A stretch of DNA of 47,500 bases, taken from assembly GCA_963575745.1 (NCBI GenBank), contig CAUYUJ010020715.1, positions 225,454 through 272,953 of the forward strand, read 5' to 3'. Positions 9,384-17,997 of this stretch are shown one piece after another. The DNA comes from Prorocentrum cordatum (lineage: Eukaryota; Sar; Dinophyceae; Prorocentrales; Prorocentraceae). The notes below the pieces were generated by a model. The model ran no database searches. It was given only the letters and a program-made list of their open reading frames with translations, and was not told the origin of the DNA. Position 1 is the stretch's first letter, and each line of letters begins with the position of its first letter. Position numbers and translations under genes: made by a program.

Positions 9384-10354
9384 GGAGGGGGAGGAGCAAA
9401 AGGACGAGGACGACGAACAGGAGGATGAGGAGGAGGAGATGACGGATGTGGAGGAAGAGGTGGAGAAGGAGGCGGTGGAGGAGGAGGTGGAGGAGGTGGA
9501 GGAGGAAGAAGAAGTGGAGGAGTAAGAGGAGGGCGAGGAGGTGGAGATGCAGGAGGAGGAGGTGGAAGGGGAGGAGGTGGAGGAGGAGATGGAGGAGGAG
9601 GTGGAGGAAGATGAGGTGGAGGAGGAGGACGAGGAGGCTGCACTCGTCTTGCTACCCCCCGCACCCCTTGCAGTCAAGTCGCCACAGTAAGGACCAGCTT
9701 GGGCGGGGGGAAGTGGAGGAGGAGAGGATGAAGCGGAGGAGGAGGACGAGGAGGAGAAGGAGGATGAGGATGAGCAAGAGGAGCAGGAAGACGAGGAGGA
9801 GGGTGGGAGAAGGTGGAAGAGGAGAAGCAGGAGGAGGAGGAGGTGGAGGAGGAGGAGGAGGAGGAGGAGGAGGAGGAGGAGGAGGAGGAGGATAATGGTG
9901 ATGAGGAGGAAGAAGTGGGGGAGGAGGAGGAGGAGGAGGAGGAGGAGAAGGAGGAGGAGGAGGAGGAGGAGGAGGAGGAGGAGGAGGAGGAGCAAGAGGA
10001 GCAGGAAGACGAGGAGGAGGGTGGGGAGAAGGTGGAAGGGAGAAGCGGAGGAGGAGGAGGAGGAGGCGGGGGAGGAGGAGGAGGAGGAGGAGGAGGAGGA
10101 GGAGGAGGAGGAGGAGGGAGGATGAAGGAGGAGGAGAGAGGGAGGAGGAGGGAGGAGGAGGAGGAGGAGGAGGAGGAGGAGGAGGAGGAGGAGGAGGAGG
10201 AGATGGGGGAGGAGGACGAGGTGGTGGAGGAGGAAAAGGAGGAGGAGAAGGAGGTGGAGGAGGAGGTGGAGGAGGGGGAGATGAAGAAGGAGGAGGAGGT
10301 GGAGGAGGAGGAGGCTGCACTCGTCGTGCTACCACCCAGAACGCCAGCCGCCAC
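9384..10354. repeat. long purine (GGA)n-type tract with an embedded unique spacer
   Basis: The plus strand is almost pure G/A from 9384 to 9640 and from 9719 to 10312, mostly GGA/GAG triplets. Between them, 9641-9718 is a unique spacer (CTGCACTCGTCTTGCTACC...). A related spacer, CTGCACTCGTCGTGCTACC, follows at 10314. All long Glu/Gly/Arg or Ser/Pro open frames here are low-complexity artefacts. Confidence 0.85.
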
Positions 10355-10357
10355 GAG

Positions 10358-10396
<39 letters not shown>

Positions 10397-10632
10397 CCTC
10401 CTGCTCCTCCTCCTCCCCCCCTTCTCGTCCTCCTCGTCCTCCTCCTCCCCCTCCTTCTCGTCGTCCTTTTTCTTCTTCTTCTGTTTTCCTCCTCCTCCTC
10501 CTCCTCATTCTCCGCCTCATCATCATCCGCCTCTTCCTCCTGTTCTTCCTTCTCCTCCTTCTCCTCCTCCTCCTCCTAATCCACTTCCCCCCGCCCAAGA
10601 TGGTCCTCGCGTCGGCGACTTGACTGCAGTGG
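9665..10632. repeat. large imperfect fold-back with purine left arm and pyrimidine right arm
   Basis: 9668-9719 (GCAGTCAAGTCGCCACAG, then GGACCAGCTTGGGCGGGGGG, then AAGTGGA) reappears inverted at 10580-10630 (TCCACTTCCCCCCGCCCAAG, then ATGGTCCT, then GCGACTTGACTGCAG). Between the outer arms lie the purine tract (9719-10312) and the pyrimidine tract (10355-10578). The whole unit is therefore roughly self-complementary around 10311-10354, although the inner arms differ in length. Confidence 0.75.
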
Positions 10633-10706
10633 GTGTGGGTCCGCGGGAGGGAGCGAGGGGGAGGGAAAGGGAGGAGAGGCAAGCGGAGGGCGAGGAAGAA
10701 GGAGCA

Positions 10707-10889
10707 TCATGCTTTAGAGGAAGAGGGGCGCCTCAATAGGAGGCGCAAGATGTTGAAACCGTAGCGGGTCTGAGACAGCGACACCACGCTCGCCGGCGTG
10801 TCTCCAAGCAGCGCGCGCGCCAGGCGCTCCGCCTCCTCGGCCACGCCGAAGTCGAGGACGGCCTCGACGACGTAGCTGTGAAAGCGCTC
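10707..10889 (-). CDS. Pumilio-family (PUF) gene, exon with last two repeats
   Basis: After acceptor-like CTCCTTAG (10890/10891) the frame reads ERFHSYVVEAVLDF, matching repeat 7 of the Pumilio homology domain (KFASNVVEKCV in animal PUM). The S..x-V-V-E pattern is the arrangement associated with guanine recognition. VVSLSQTRYGFNILRLLL follows and matches a diverged repeat 8. The frame then runs RRPSSSKA to a TGA at 10707-10709; whether this is the true end or another donor lies near 10740 cannot be decided. The strand and repeat order continue from the exons at 13410 and 14045. PUF proteins bind 3' UTR sequence and repress or destabilise mRNA. The intron upstream (about 2 kb) is filled with repeats. 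Confidence 0.65.
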   Translation of the reverse strand, partial: ERFHSYVVEAVLDFGVAEEAERLARALLGDTPASVVSLSQTRYGFNILRLLLRRPSSSKA

Positions 10890-10984
10890 CTAAGGAGATG
10901 GAGGCCTCCCGGGTGGGGTCCGAGTCGACTGGGTCGGAGCATTGCACCGCCTCGCCGATGTATCAGCGACGTCGGCGATCTACG

Positions 10985-11122
10985 ATTAGGTCGGGCATGT
11001 CCCTTTACAGGTGGATTTTGGCAGAAAAATGAAACACTGAAACAATGCCCCAAAATAGTCAACAAAAACCGTCCACAGACGATCTTTGGACTATTTTCGA
11101 CGAGGGACACGCCCGACCTAAG
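10985..11122. mobile_element. fold-back family 1 (GTCGGGC), copy 1, inside PUF intron
   Basis: Terminal inverted repeats: TTAGGTCGGGCATGTCCCT at the left and, reverse-complemented, TTAGGTCGGGCGTGTCCCT at the right. A 6-bp duplication TCTACG lies on both sides (10979-10984, 11123-11128). The flanking sequence resembles 40017-40110, which lacks the element. Other copies: 32546, 35928, 38573, and a fragment at 18121. Confidence 0.85.
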
Positions 11123-11324
11123 TCTACGGCGCCGTCGGCGTGGGGAGATTGGGCTCCACGTCGAGCCGCATCGCCGGTGCGTCGGCGCTGCGGCGCGACA
11201 CCCGCCGACCCCAGCTGCTCGGACCCCCACAGCTGGGAGGCCCAGGTGGGGGAGGAGGTGCGGGATGCCCAGGCCTCCGAGAGATGCGCTCCCCTGCCTG
11301 ACAATTTGGGGGGGGGTGGGGCAG

Positions 11325-11416
11325 GAGGAGGAGGAGGAGGAGGAGGAGGAGGAGGAGGAGGAGGAGGAGGAGGAGGAGAAAAAGGAGGAGGAGGAGGAGA
11401 AAAAGGAGGAGGAGGA
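11325..11416. repeat. (GGA)n purine tract
   Basis: Pure GGA repeats with two AAAAGGAGGAGG interruptions. 11130-11320 upstream and 11417-11605 downstream hold no motif I recognise; 11130-11190 is the flank shared with 40060-40110. Confidence 0.9.
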
Positions 11417-11608
11417 CCGCGGCCGCCAGACCTAAGATGTGGCGGTGCTCCCTTGGCGTCCCGCCGTGTGGCCCTCGGCGAGGGGCGACTGCACACCGCG
11501 GCCGACGGGCCCAGAGAAGGCTGGTGCGCCCCGTGTCTTCCGCCCATCGCGCTCTCGGGTCGGGATCGCTCGACGCAAACTGACTGCGTACAGTTTTCTG
11601 CCACCTGT

Positions 11609-11818
11609 TTGCACGCCCGAGATCGGTACAGAAAGAATGGGTACAATGCCCAACAACAAATGTTGTCCCAAACCAACAGCGGCCGCTGCTGGGCAGGCGA
11701 CCTTCTGTCTCAAATGGACACAGGCCGCGGCGGCGCGGACAGCGAGCCCTGTTCAAAATGAGCAGGAACTGCCGTTGGGCATCGTACCCATTCTTTCCGT
11801 ACCCATTTCGGGCGTCCA
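11609..11818. mobile_element. fold-back family 2 (GGACGCCCGA), copy A
   Basis: Arms of about 45 bp: left CGCCCGAGATCGGTACAGAA, AGAATGGGTACAATGCCCAA; right, inverted, CGCCCGAAATGGGTACGGAA, AGAATGGGTACGATGCCCAA. The centre carries AACAACAAATGTTGT and CAGCGGCCGCTG palindromes. A close copy is at 15654-15862. It lies in the PUF intron. Confidence 0.85.
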
Positions 11819-11849
11819 GAACCTGCGCACCTCCCCCTGTTCCAGTTAA

Positions 11850-11961
11850 AATCTTAGGATTTACATTGAAGCATTACGAATAGTCTCCCTAGGGGAGCTC
11901 TCTGGGGCCGCGGGAATGCTTAAGAAAACTCAAGTTTTCTTAAGCATCGCCTAGGGTGTAG
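11850..11961. mobile_element. fold-back family 6, truncated copy, with a perfect 14-bp hairpin
   Basis: AATCTTAGGATTTACATTGA (11851-) and AAGCATCGCCTAGGGTGTA (11943-11961) match the intact copy at 37278-37446. The left terminus is missing. At 11917-11946, TGCTTAAGAAAACT is followed after two bases by its exact complement. Confidence 0.75.
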
Positions 11962-12267
11962 CTCCTGCGCACCTGCCACCTGCGCACCTCCCCCTCCTCT
12001 CGGTGTCCCCGGGGCCCGCTCTGCATCGGGCCACGGGGCCGCCAGGCCCCTGATCCGGGACGGCACGCCGACCCCGGGGAGGGGGGTCGAGGCCACCGAC
12101 GCGGGGAGCGCAACAGTCACAGCGTCGGACGCCTGGGTGCCTGAGGATCCCATTTTGTTCGCTCTGCGCGGGGCCCACGGGCGCCCGACCCAGTCCGCAG
12201 CTCCCGCTGCCCCCCCCCCCCCCCCCGAGGCCAGAGGTGGCGAGGCACTTCTGCCTCGATCTCTTTA

Positions 12268-12315
12268 GGAGGAGGAGGAGGAGGAGGAGGAGGAGGAGGA
12301 GGAGGAGGAGGAGGA
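12268..12315. repeat. (GGA)n tract in PUF intron
   Basis: About 16 uninterrupted GGA units. Surrounding sequence 11962-12490 is GC-rich; one minus-strand stretch near 12120-12030 has plausible codon use but no recognisable domain, so it is left uncalled. Confidence 0.9.
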
Positions 12316-12492
12316 TTCCAGATGCTGGATGTCTGCGCAGCCGCGCGAGGCTGTCTGCCACGTAGCCTCCACAACCTCCGCGCCGCCCGAGGCGCGCTGG
12401 GGCCATGAGGCCCATGCGGCCCAGGCGCGCGAGCGCGCAGAGCGCGATCCTCGTCGAGACCCTGCGGATGGCCCCAGGTCTTGGTGGACTGG

Positions 12493-12656
12493 CGGCGCGC
12501 ACAAGGGGGCAGGGGGAGGGGGGAAGGCTTCTCAGGAGGAGGCTGCTTCTTAGAAGGCGCGGGCCTTCCATCTACAGACAAGGCCCTCACCTTCTAAGAA
12601 GCAGGGTTGCTTCTAAGAGGGCCTTCCCTCCTCCCCCTGCCCCCCTCTGCGCGTGG
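12493..12656. mobile_element. fold-back family 9 with ~75-bp arms, in PUF intron
   Basis: Left arm: GCGCGCACAAGGGGGCAGGG, ... GGGAAGGCTTCTCAGG, GCTTCTTAGAAGGCGCGGGC. The right arm, inverted: GCGCAGAGGGGGGCAGGGGG, ... GGGAAGGCCCTCTTAG, GCTTCTTAGAAGGTGAGGGC. The loop is only about 20 bp (CATCTACAGACA). Only one copy is seen in the window. Confidence 0.8.
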
Positions 12657-12959
12657 CCGAGTGGAGGTGGGCTCCCAGCTTGGCCCGGGGCTGCTGAACC
12701 CGCCGTCTGGGCGCTGGCGCCGCTGCTCGCCTGCGTCTGCCGTCAATCGTGCTCCACTGCTCTGAGCTCGTGATTATTGCTTGCGTTGCTGTGGCCTGAC
12801 GACGCAACGGCCACCAGGTCAATGTCAACACGACGCACGGGGCGAGGACGAGGAAGGCGAGGACGAGGACGACGGAGGTGGAGGAGGAGGTCGAGGGCAA
12901 GCGCGAGGGCCAGGACTGACCCGCGGAGGCTCGGGTGTGCCTCTGGCCACGCTTTCCCT

Positions 12960-13410
12960 CTCGCGGTGTCCTGGGCTGTGTCGGCGGCGTCGGTGCAGAG
13001 GAAGTCGAGCACCCTCTGTCGCTGCACTGGGTGGGCGTGCTCCAGGATGGCCTTGATGACGTGGTGCCCATACGTGTGGCGGCAGAGGCTGCCCACCTCC
13101 GCCAGCAGCTCCTCCACGAGCACTGCCCTCCCCTCGTTGGAGAGCGTGTCCGCGCAGTGCTCCATGAGCCGGATGATCACCCGGCAGCCGAACCGGTGGC
13201 GCGCCATCTCGGCGGCGCACCCACGCTGCTCGAGGGCGATGAAGTCCGCAAGCCCTGGCGGCAAGACCTCCACCATCTTCTGCACCACGTAGTTGCCGTG
13301 CGGCGAGCGGATGAGGCTGAGCACGTGGCCGTGCAGCTCCTGCACGAACTCTGCTGCGGTGGCGAGGTCGGCAACCTCGAAAGCGCGCTGCACCACGTGA
13401 CATCCGGCAC
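12960..13410 (-). CDS. Pumilio-family (PUF) gene, central exon with repeats 3-6
   Basis: After acceptor GATGCTCAG (ends 13411) the exon reads GAGCHVVQRAFEVADLATAA (like PUM repeat 3), then SPHGNYVVQKMVEVLP (repeat 4), HRFGCRVIIRLMEHCADT (repeat 5) and HTYGHHVIKAILEHAHPVQR (repeat 6), ending RVLDFLCTDA near 12985. Base-reading residues at repeat positions 12/16 are C..Q, N..Q, C..I and H..K. The Ile in place of Gln and the H..K pair are atypical, so RNA specificity may be relaxed. The 3' exon end is uncertain; the frame stays open to 12743 but becomes low-complexity below about 12960, which I read as intron. The product is expected to be a cytoplasmic mRNA regulator. Confidence 0.8.
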
Positions 13411-13915
13411 CTGAGCATCGTTTAACCGAACCCCATCCCCACGTGGGCTGGGCCCCACTGGCCGATTCACCCCATAGATGGGGATACGGGCCGTCCCCGT
13501 CGGGCTTCGAGGTGCTCGTCCCCAACTGGGGTGCAAGGATGCTGGGGGCCTGGATGGGCATGGGGATGGGGATGGGGATCGGTGAAACTAGACGAGCGCG
13601 TTCCACTACTCGCAAAAGTAACTACTCGCAAATGGCCTGGATCCCCCGCGGGGGGTCTACGAGAGATGGCATCGAATGAGACGTGTGTTTTTGTCGGACG
13701 CTTGCGAGTAGGAACTTTGCGAGTAGTGGAACGCGCTCGGTGATAAACGATACTGAAGGGGTCCTGGGACGAACAAAACAATAAAAACGAATAACAGGAT
13801 TCCCCTATATTTTCTAGGTTTTTGCCTTCCCCCCACTTCCCATAATTCCAATATGTTCCAGGGAATCGACGGTGAATTGTGTCTGCGTGTTTTCCCCTCC
13901 TGAGATACTGAGCAC
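13411..13915 (-). other. PUF intron 1 (505 bp) bounded by a short direct repeat
   Basis: The donor starts GTGCTCAGTATC after ATGGACG (13916), and the acceptor ends GATGCTCAG at 13411. Joining 13916 to 13410 gives LAMDGAGCHVVQ, the exact PUF repeat consensus in frame. TGCTCAG occurs at both intron ends. The intron contains a fold-back (13594-13738) and a GATGGG run near 13560-13580. Confidence 0.75.
13594..13738. mobile_element. fold-back family 10, within PUF intron 1
   Basis: Inverted repeats of about 38 bp: left GAGCGCGTTCCACTACTCGC, AAAAGTAACTACTCGCAA; right, inverted, GAGCGCGTTCCACTACTCGC, AAAGTTCCTACTCGCAA. The ACTACTCGCAA motif is itself repeated within each arm. No clear target duplication; single copy in the window. 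Confidence 0.85.
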
Positions 13916-14045
13916 CGTCCATGGCAAGGCGCCGCACCCCGCCTACCAGGCCGGCGAGCGCGGCCGCGCGCGCCGCGCCGCCGGCGTCGAGGTCCGCCAG
14001 CACCCGGTCGAAGTCCGCAGCCGCGCCCCCCCGGTGCACGGCGAG
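13916..14045 (-). CDS. Pumilio-family (PUF) gene, upstream exon
   Basis: Frame AVHRGGAAADFDRVLADLDA then LAGLVGGVRRLAMDG, ending in phase 1 before donor GTGCTCAG. The last residues form the start of a PUF repeat completed by the next exon (LAMDGAGCHVVQ). The 5' limit is unclear: a run of seven G on the coding strand (about 14026-14032) and then purine tract 14065-14310 follow, and an in-register ATG lies only in another frame (near 14070), so a homopolymer length error is possible. Repeats 1-2 should be encoded further upstream and are not seen. Confidence 0.6.
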
Positions 14046-14064
14046 GCGCGGCGGTGGGGGGCAA

Positions 14065-14310
14065 CGACATGGGGGGAGGAGGAGGAGGGGGGAGGAGGAG
14101 GAGGGGGGAGGAGGAAGAGGGGAGGAGGAGCAGGAGGAGGAGGAGGAGGAGGAGGAGGAGGAGGAGGAGGAGGAGGAGGAGGAGGAGGAGGAGGAGTAGG
14201 AGGAAGAGGAGGAAGAGGAAGAGGAGGAGGAGGAGGAAGAGGAGGAGGAGGAGGAGGAGGAGGGGGAGGAGGAGGAGGGGAGGAGGAGGAGGAGGAGAAG
14301 GGGGAGGGGG
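14065..14310. repeat. (GGA)n purine tract upstream of PUF exon
   Basis: Nearly pure GGA/GAG on the plus strand. It is preceded by GC-rich exon sequence and followed by ordinary sequence. Confidence 0.9.
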
Positions 14311-14760
14311 ACTGGCATAGGGGGGGGAAACATTGACATGTAATCGGCGGCACATCGCGGGTAGATCGGCGACAGGCCCCAGATAGCGAAACCGCACCTT
14401 CCTGGGCGGGATGGGGCTATCCGGCCTCCATCGGCGATGGATAGGCGATTGGGGGTCGATGCGTCCCCTCTATGCCAATCCCCCCCTATCGTTGCCCCTG
14501 AGGTGGAACGCCAAGGGCTGTCCGGCAGGGCTTCTGCAATTCCTCTCGGGGGCCCTCCCTTCTCATCACCTGCAGCCGCGTGCACCGCCCCTCCCCCCCA
14601 CACGTCCCCCGTAACAGAAACAATGGTCCGTTCTCCAGAGGCTACGACCCGTTGGAAACGAGACGCCGACAATGGATCGGCGCTCCCGATGCCACGATCT
14701 GTTGCAAGGAAACGGTCGATCCACCCTCTTAGGGCCACCATCCATTTTCACAAGCTGTGG
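14311..14760. other. no gene recognised
   Basis: Unique-looking GC-rich sequence with a few short direct repeats (TCGGCGA, CTATCC/GCGATGGATA near 14420-14450). Open frames cross it in several registers without recognisable motifs. Confidence 0.5.
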
Positions 14761-15590
14761 ATCCGAGATCCGCGCTCCCGAATTTCCAAGACAGCCGAGG
14801 CAGGCAACTAACTCCGCCAAGATGGCCCAAGATGCCTCCAAGACGGACCAAGATCGTCCCAAGCCGGTCAGAGAGATGGCCTCAAGACGGCCAAGAAGCC
14901 CACCAGACGGCCCAAGAGAGCCACAAGAGGACCCGTAGGGCCCGACGATCCCAAAATCCGCCGACCCCTTGTGGGTTCCAAGCGTGTGAGATTTCCCCTT
15001 CCCCATACATTCCCCCTCCCCCAGGGGCACCACACTAGAAAAAAGGACTCCCCCCTGGCCCGCGACGACCGCCAAGTGAACTCCCCAGGGGCAAGCTCAA
15101 TTTGAGGCCCGAAGACAAGCCAAGAGGGCCCTAAGAGAGCCCCAAGACGATCCAAGAAGGCTCCGAATCGCGGAACAATCAATTTAAACCACCCAACACT
15201 GCATCAAAGCGGCGCACGATGCCTCCAAGGCGCCCCATGAAGGCCTCCAAGGTCCATCGCAAAGCCAGCAAAAAAGGACACGTCGTCTCATTACGTTAGG
15301 AATATATTCGTTTTTGCCACATGCCCCTTTGGGCCCCGTTCAAGACGCCACAAGAGACACCCAATGCCGGCCCAAGACGACCCACGAGGGCCCCTCAGAT
15401 CAAGACGACTGCCGAGGGCCCCAGGACGGCCCTGGAGGCGCCGAAGACGTCCCCAAAAAGAGGCCATCAAGGAGGGCCCAAGAGAGGGAGCCTGAAATCA
15501 TATTTCTAGCTTCCGCCCGAAAGGGGCCTCCGACGCCACCACCAGTAACCCCCACGAGGCTCCAAGAAACCCCCTAGAGGCCCAAGTGAT
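14760..15590. repeat. 11-bp-phased CCAAGANGGCC array, block 2
   Basis: CCAAGACGG/CCAAGAGG/CCCAAGATGC motifs recur at roughly 10-12 bp, with a short T-rich break (CGTTTTTGCCACATGCCCC, about 15310) and a polypyrimidine patch near 14995-15030. Five similar blocks exist in the window. Confidence 0.75.
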
Positions 15591-15653
15591 CCTCCGATCA
15601 TGTTTTTCAACAAGTTCCCGTACCGTCCCCCGTGCGACCCAGGAGCATCTATT

Positions 15654-15862
15654 TGGACGCCCGAAATAGGTACGGAAAGAATGGGCACTATGCCCAACAA
15701 CAAATGTTGTCCCAAACCAACAGCGGCCGCTGTTGGGCCAGCGGCCTTCTGTCTGGAATGGACACGGGCCGCGGCGGCGCGGACAGCGAGCCCTGTTCAG
15801 AATGAACAGGAACTGCTGTTGGGCATTGTACCCATTCTTTCAGTACCCATTTCGGGCGTCCA
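15654..15862. mobile_element. fold-back family 2 (GGACGCCCGA), copy B
   Basis: Terminal TGGACGCCCGAAATAGGTAC against inverted TGGACGCCCGAAATGGGTAC, with the same AACAACAAATGTTGT and CAGCGGCCGCTG core as copy A. The inverted repeat may extend outward through CTAT/ATAG. The orientation is the same as copy A. Confidence 0.85.
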
Positions 15863-15957
15863 GATAGAGGCCCAAGTGATTCTCCGATCATGGTTTTCAA
15901 CAAGTTCCCGCACAGTCCCCCGTGCGACCCAGGAGCATCCAAAGGCCTCCGCCCCTC

Positions 15958-16145
15958 TACTCCAGATTTCGTAATAAAAGGGAGGGGGTCTGGACCCTCC
16001 AAGACAAGCCATTTCAGACCCCCCCCCCCGTGGGAGATCCCTCCAAAGCATCGTCCCCAGACCCCCCCAGGCCCTCCAAGATAGCCTGGAAGAGACCCCC
16101 CCCCGAAATGAGACCCCCCTCCCTTTATTACGAAATCTGGGGTAA
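15958..16145. mobile_element. fold-back family 3 (CCAGATTTCGTAATAAA)
   Basis: The left arm CCAGATTTCGTAATAAAAGG, GAGGGGGTCT has an inverted right arm CCAGATTTCGTAATAAAGGG, AGGGGGGTCT. The interior holds CAGACCCCCCC-type repeats. Single copy. Confidence 0.8.
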
Positions 16146-16215
16146 TGTTTTTCCACAAGTTCCCGCACAGCCCCCCGTGCGACCCAGGAGCATCCAAAGG
16201 CCTCCGCCCCTCTGC

Positions 16216-16655
16216 CCAGGGCACGGCGGCGGGGTGGGCCGGCAGCTGCTCGATAGACCCCCCGCTCTCCCGCAGCCGCACCTCTCCCTCCCCATTTTCC
16301 GCCGGCCTTTGTGCGTCTGTCTCCTCTGCTGTCATGCCGGAGGACGAGGGAGTGAGGAACGCGGGGCGCCCTCTTCAGCACGAGGACCCAACGCCACATG
16401 TTTTTTGGAAAGAAAAGGAGGAGGAAGTGGAGGGGGGGCAGAGGAGGAGGAAGAAAAAGAGAAGCAGGAGGAGGAGGTGATGGCGGCCGCGGCCGCGGTG
16501 GCGACGAGGGGTGGCCCCCCCTTTCCTCTTTGTCATTGTGGTCCTGCTCCGCGTGTTCCTCCTCCCCCCCCCCTCCTTTCTCCGCGGATTCCCGTCTCTT
16601 CTTCCTAGTCCTCCCCCTTCCCACCCCCGCCTCCGTCCACCACAAACCTCACCAC
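16216..16655. other. no gene recognised; short purine and pyrimidine patches
   Basis: A GGAGG-rich stretch (16417-16485), a GCGGCCGCGGCCGCGG run (about 16484-16499) and a pyrimidine patch (16555-16630). No convincing exon. Confidence 0.5.
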
Positions 16656-17220
16656 TCGTCTACCCCAAGACGGCCCAAGGGAACCCCAAGAGAGCGCCTG
16701 CAGCCGGAAAGGCCTCCCAAACGGCTTCTGGAGAGGCCCGACGGCGCAAGAGCGCCCCAAGACTGCCCAAGAGGCCCCCAAGAGGCCCCGGAAGTTCTAA
16801 AGGGGCCCCCAGGGCCCCCCACGAGGCCGCCAGAGGCTCCTAAGAGGTTCCCAGGAGGCCCCACAACTGCTGAAGTGCCCGTGCTCCGGGCGTGCACCCC
16901 GCGAAGCGAGAGGAGTCATGGAGTGTCAAAGGTTTTCGAAAGATATCGGCGCCCCCACCCTTTTGGGCTTGGCTCGGCTCCAGACTTCCCCAGAGACCTC
17001 CAAGATGGCCCCGAGACGGCATCAAGACAGCCCAAGATGGCCCTTAGACGGCCCACGATGACTCCAAGAGAGCCCCGAGCTGGCCCGCGCAAAACGGCCT
17101 TAGTCAGCCCCTCGGCGGCTCAAGGGAGCTAAACAACTGTCCAACGTGGCCCCGGTGACCAGCAAAACTGCCCCACAGGGGCCCACGACAGCTTCAAGAC
17201 GGCCCAAATGAGCTTCACGC
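16655..17220. repeat. 11-bp-phased CCAAGANGGCC array, block 3
   Basis: Repeats such as CCAAGACGGCCC, CAAGAGGCCCC and CAAGACTGCCC, broken near 16920-16985 by GGTTTTCGAAAGATATCGGC and TTTTGGGCTTGGCTCGG. The same architecture as the other five blocks. Confidence 0.75.
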
Positions 17221-17600
17221 GAGCCCTTCAAGAAGGGAAGATGAACAAGTGCCGCATGTGAGGGCCGTCCTCTCAGTCCTCCACCGCATCCTCATTCTCA
17301 TCATTGGCATTACCATCAACATCACCACCACAATCGCCAAAACCCCGTCGTCACCACCACCACCATCAACAGCATCGCCATCAGCATCATCATGTTCGTC
17401 TTCCCCCTCGTCCGCCACACGGGCAAGTCGGTTGTGATTTGTCCTAAGGGGGGTTCTGTTTTGGCCCCTGGCAGGTCTGTGGTCTTCCTGCCAGGGTGAC
17501 AAAAAGGTCCTCTCCAATGGACCCCCCCTGGGTTTTTTGCTGAACCGTCGGACTTCTCTCTCTCTCTCTCTCTCTCCCTTATTGGCGTGCGATCCCCCTC
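17221..17600. other. no gene; ATCACC/CATC repeats and (TC)n microsatellite
   Basis: CATCA/ATCACC-rich sequence (17275-17400), an inverted pair CCCCTGGCAGGTCTG / CCTGCCAGGGTG near 17465-17495, and (TC)n at 17556-17577 followed by TTGGCGTGCGATCC. Confidence 0.6.
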
Positions 17601-17975
17601 GCCATCATGCGACTCCGCTGCGCCCTCGCTTCCGGCACCTGCGCCACGCCGCCGCGCGCCACGGCCTCCCGCCGCTCGCCGCCCGAGTGCTCGGCTGGCA
17701 CGGTGGCGGCGCCCTGCCGCAGGCAAACCCGCATACTCCTGCTGCGCCACCGGCACGCGGTCGACCGTCCTGCGCCTGCCCCCGTGCTGGCGCTGCTGGA
17801 CGGGGCACGGGGCGCCGCCTCGAGCCGAGGCCGCCCCGGCCGGGTGCGGGGCAGCCTCGGGGGCCGCCTGCGGGGCGACGGGCTGGAGCATCACGAGCAC
17901 GTGGCCCGCGCCGAGCGGCGCCTGCGGCGCCCAGACGGCGCATGCCCCGTCGGCGTGGTGGCTCCACGAGAGGAC
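17601..17975 (-). CDS. probable exon of unknown minus-strand gene
   Basis: One frame with strong G/C third positions reads VLSWSHHADGACAVWAPQAP, LGAGHVLVMLQPVAPQAAPE, then VPVAQQEYAGLPAAGRRHRA. The part around 17735-17640 has a diverged homologue at 23047-23133 (there PFAYGKSRHRASPAFWVA), supporting that RHRAS-type coding sequence was real. Ends are not resolved; the lower end runs into GATCGCACGCCAATAAGGG and (GA)n on this strand. It could belong with the exon at 18765-19279, since the strand agrees and the gap is fold-back elements. Function unknown. Confidence 0.4.
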
Positions 17976-17997
17976 CTCAGGAGGAAGGCACGACGGC

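Larger units (their letters stand above)
15575..16215. repeat. three ~75-bp direct repeats alternating with two fold-back elements
   Basis: The sequence TTTTCAACAAGTTCCCG ... CCCCCGTGCGACCCAGGAGC occurs at about 15580-15649, 15869-15957 and 16146-16213. Fold-back family 2 separates copies 1 and 2, and family 3 separates copies 2 and 3. Copies 2 and 3 also share CCAAAGGCCTCCGCCCCTCT. Confidence 0.8.

Noticed and set aside
9446-10739. Long Glu-, Arg-, Ser- or Pro-rich open frames over the purine/pyrimidine tracts
   Set aside because: Simple GGA/TCC repeats lack stops in most frames on both strands; no codon or domain signal.
12030-12150. Possible extra minus-strand exon in the PUF intron
   Set aside because: Codon bias is plausible but it matches no PUF segment and has no supported splice sites.
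14411-14741. Upstream PUF exons in the open minus-strand frame beyond 14.3 kb
   Set aside because: No PUF repeat residues (G-x-x-V-V-Q pattern) are visible there.
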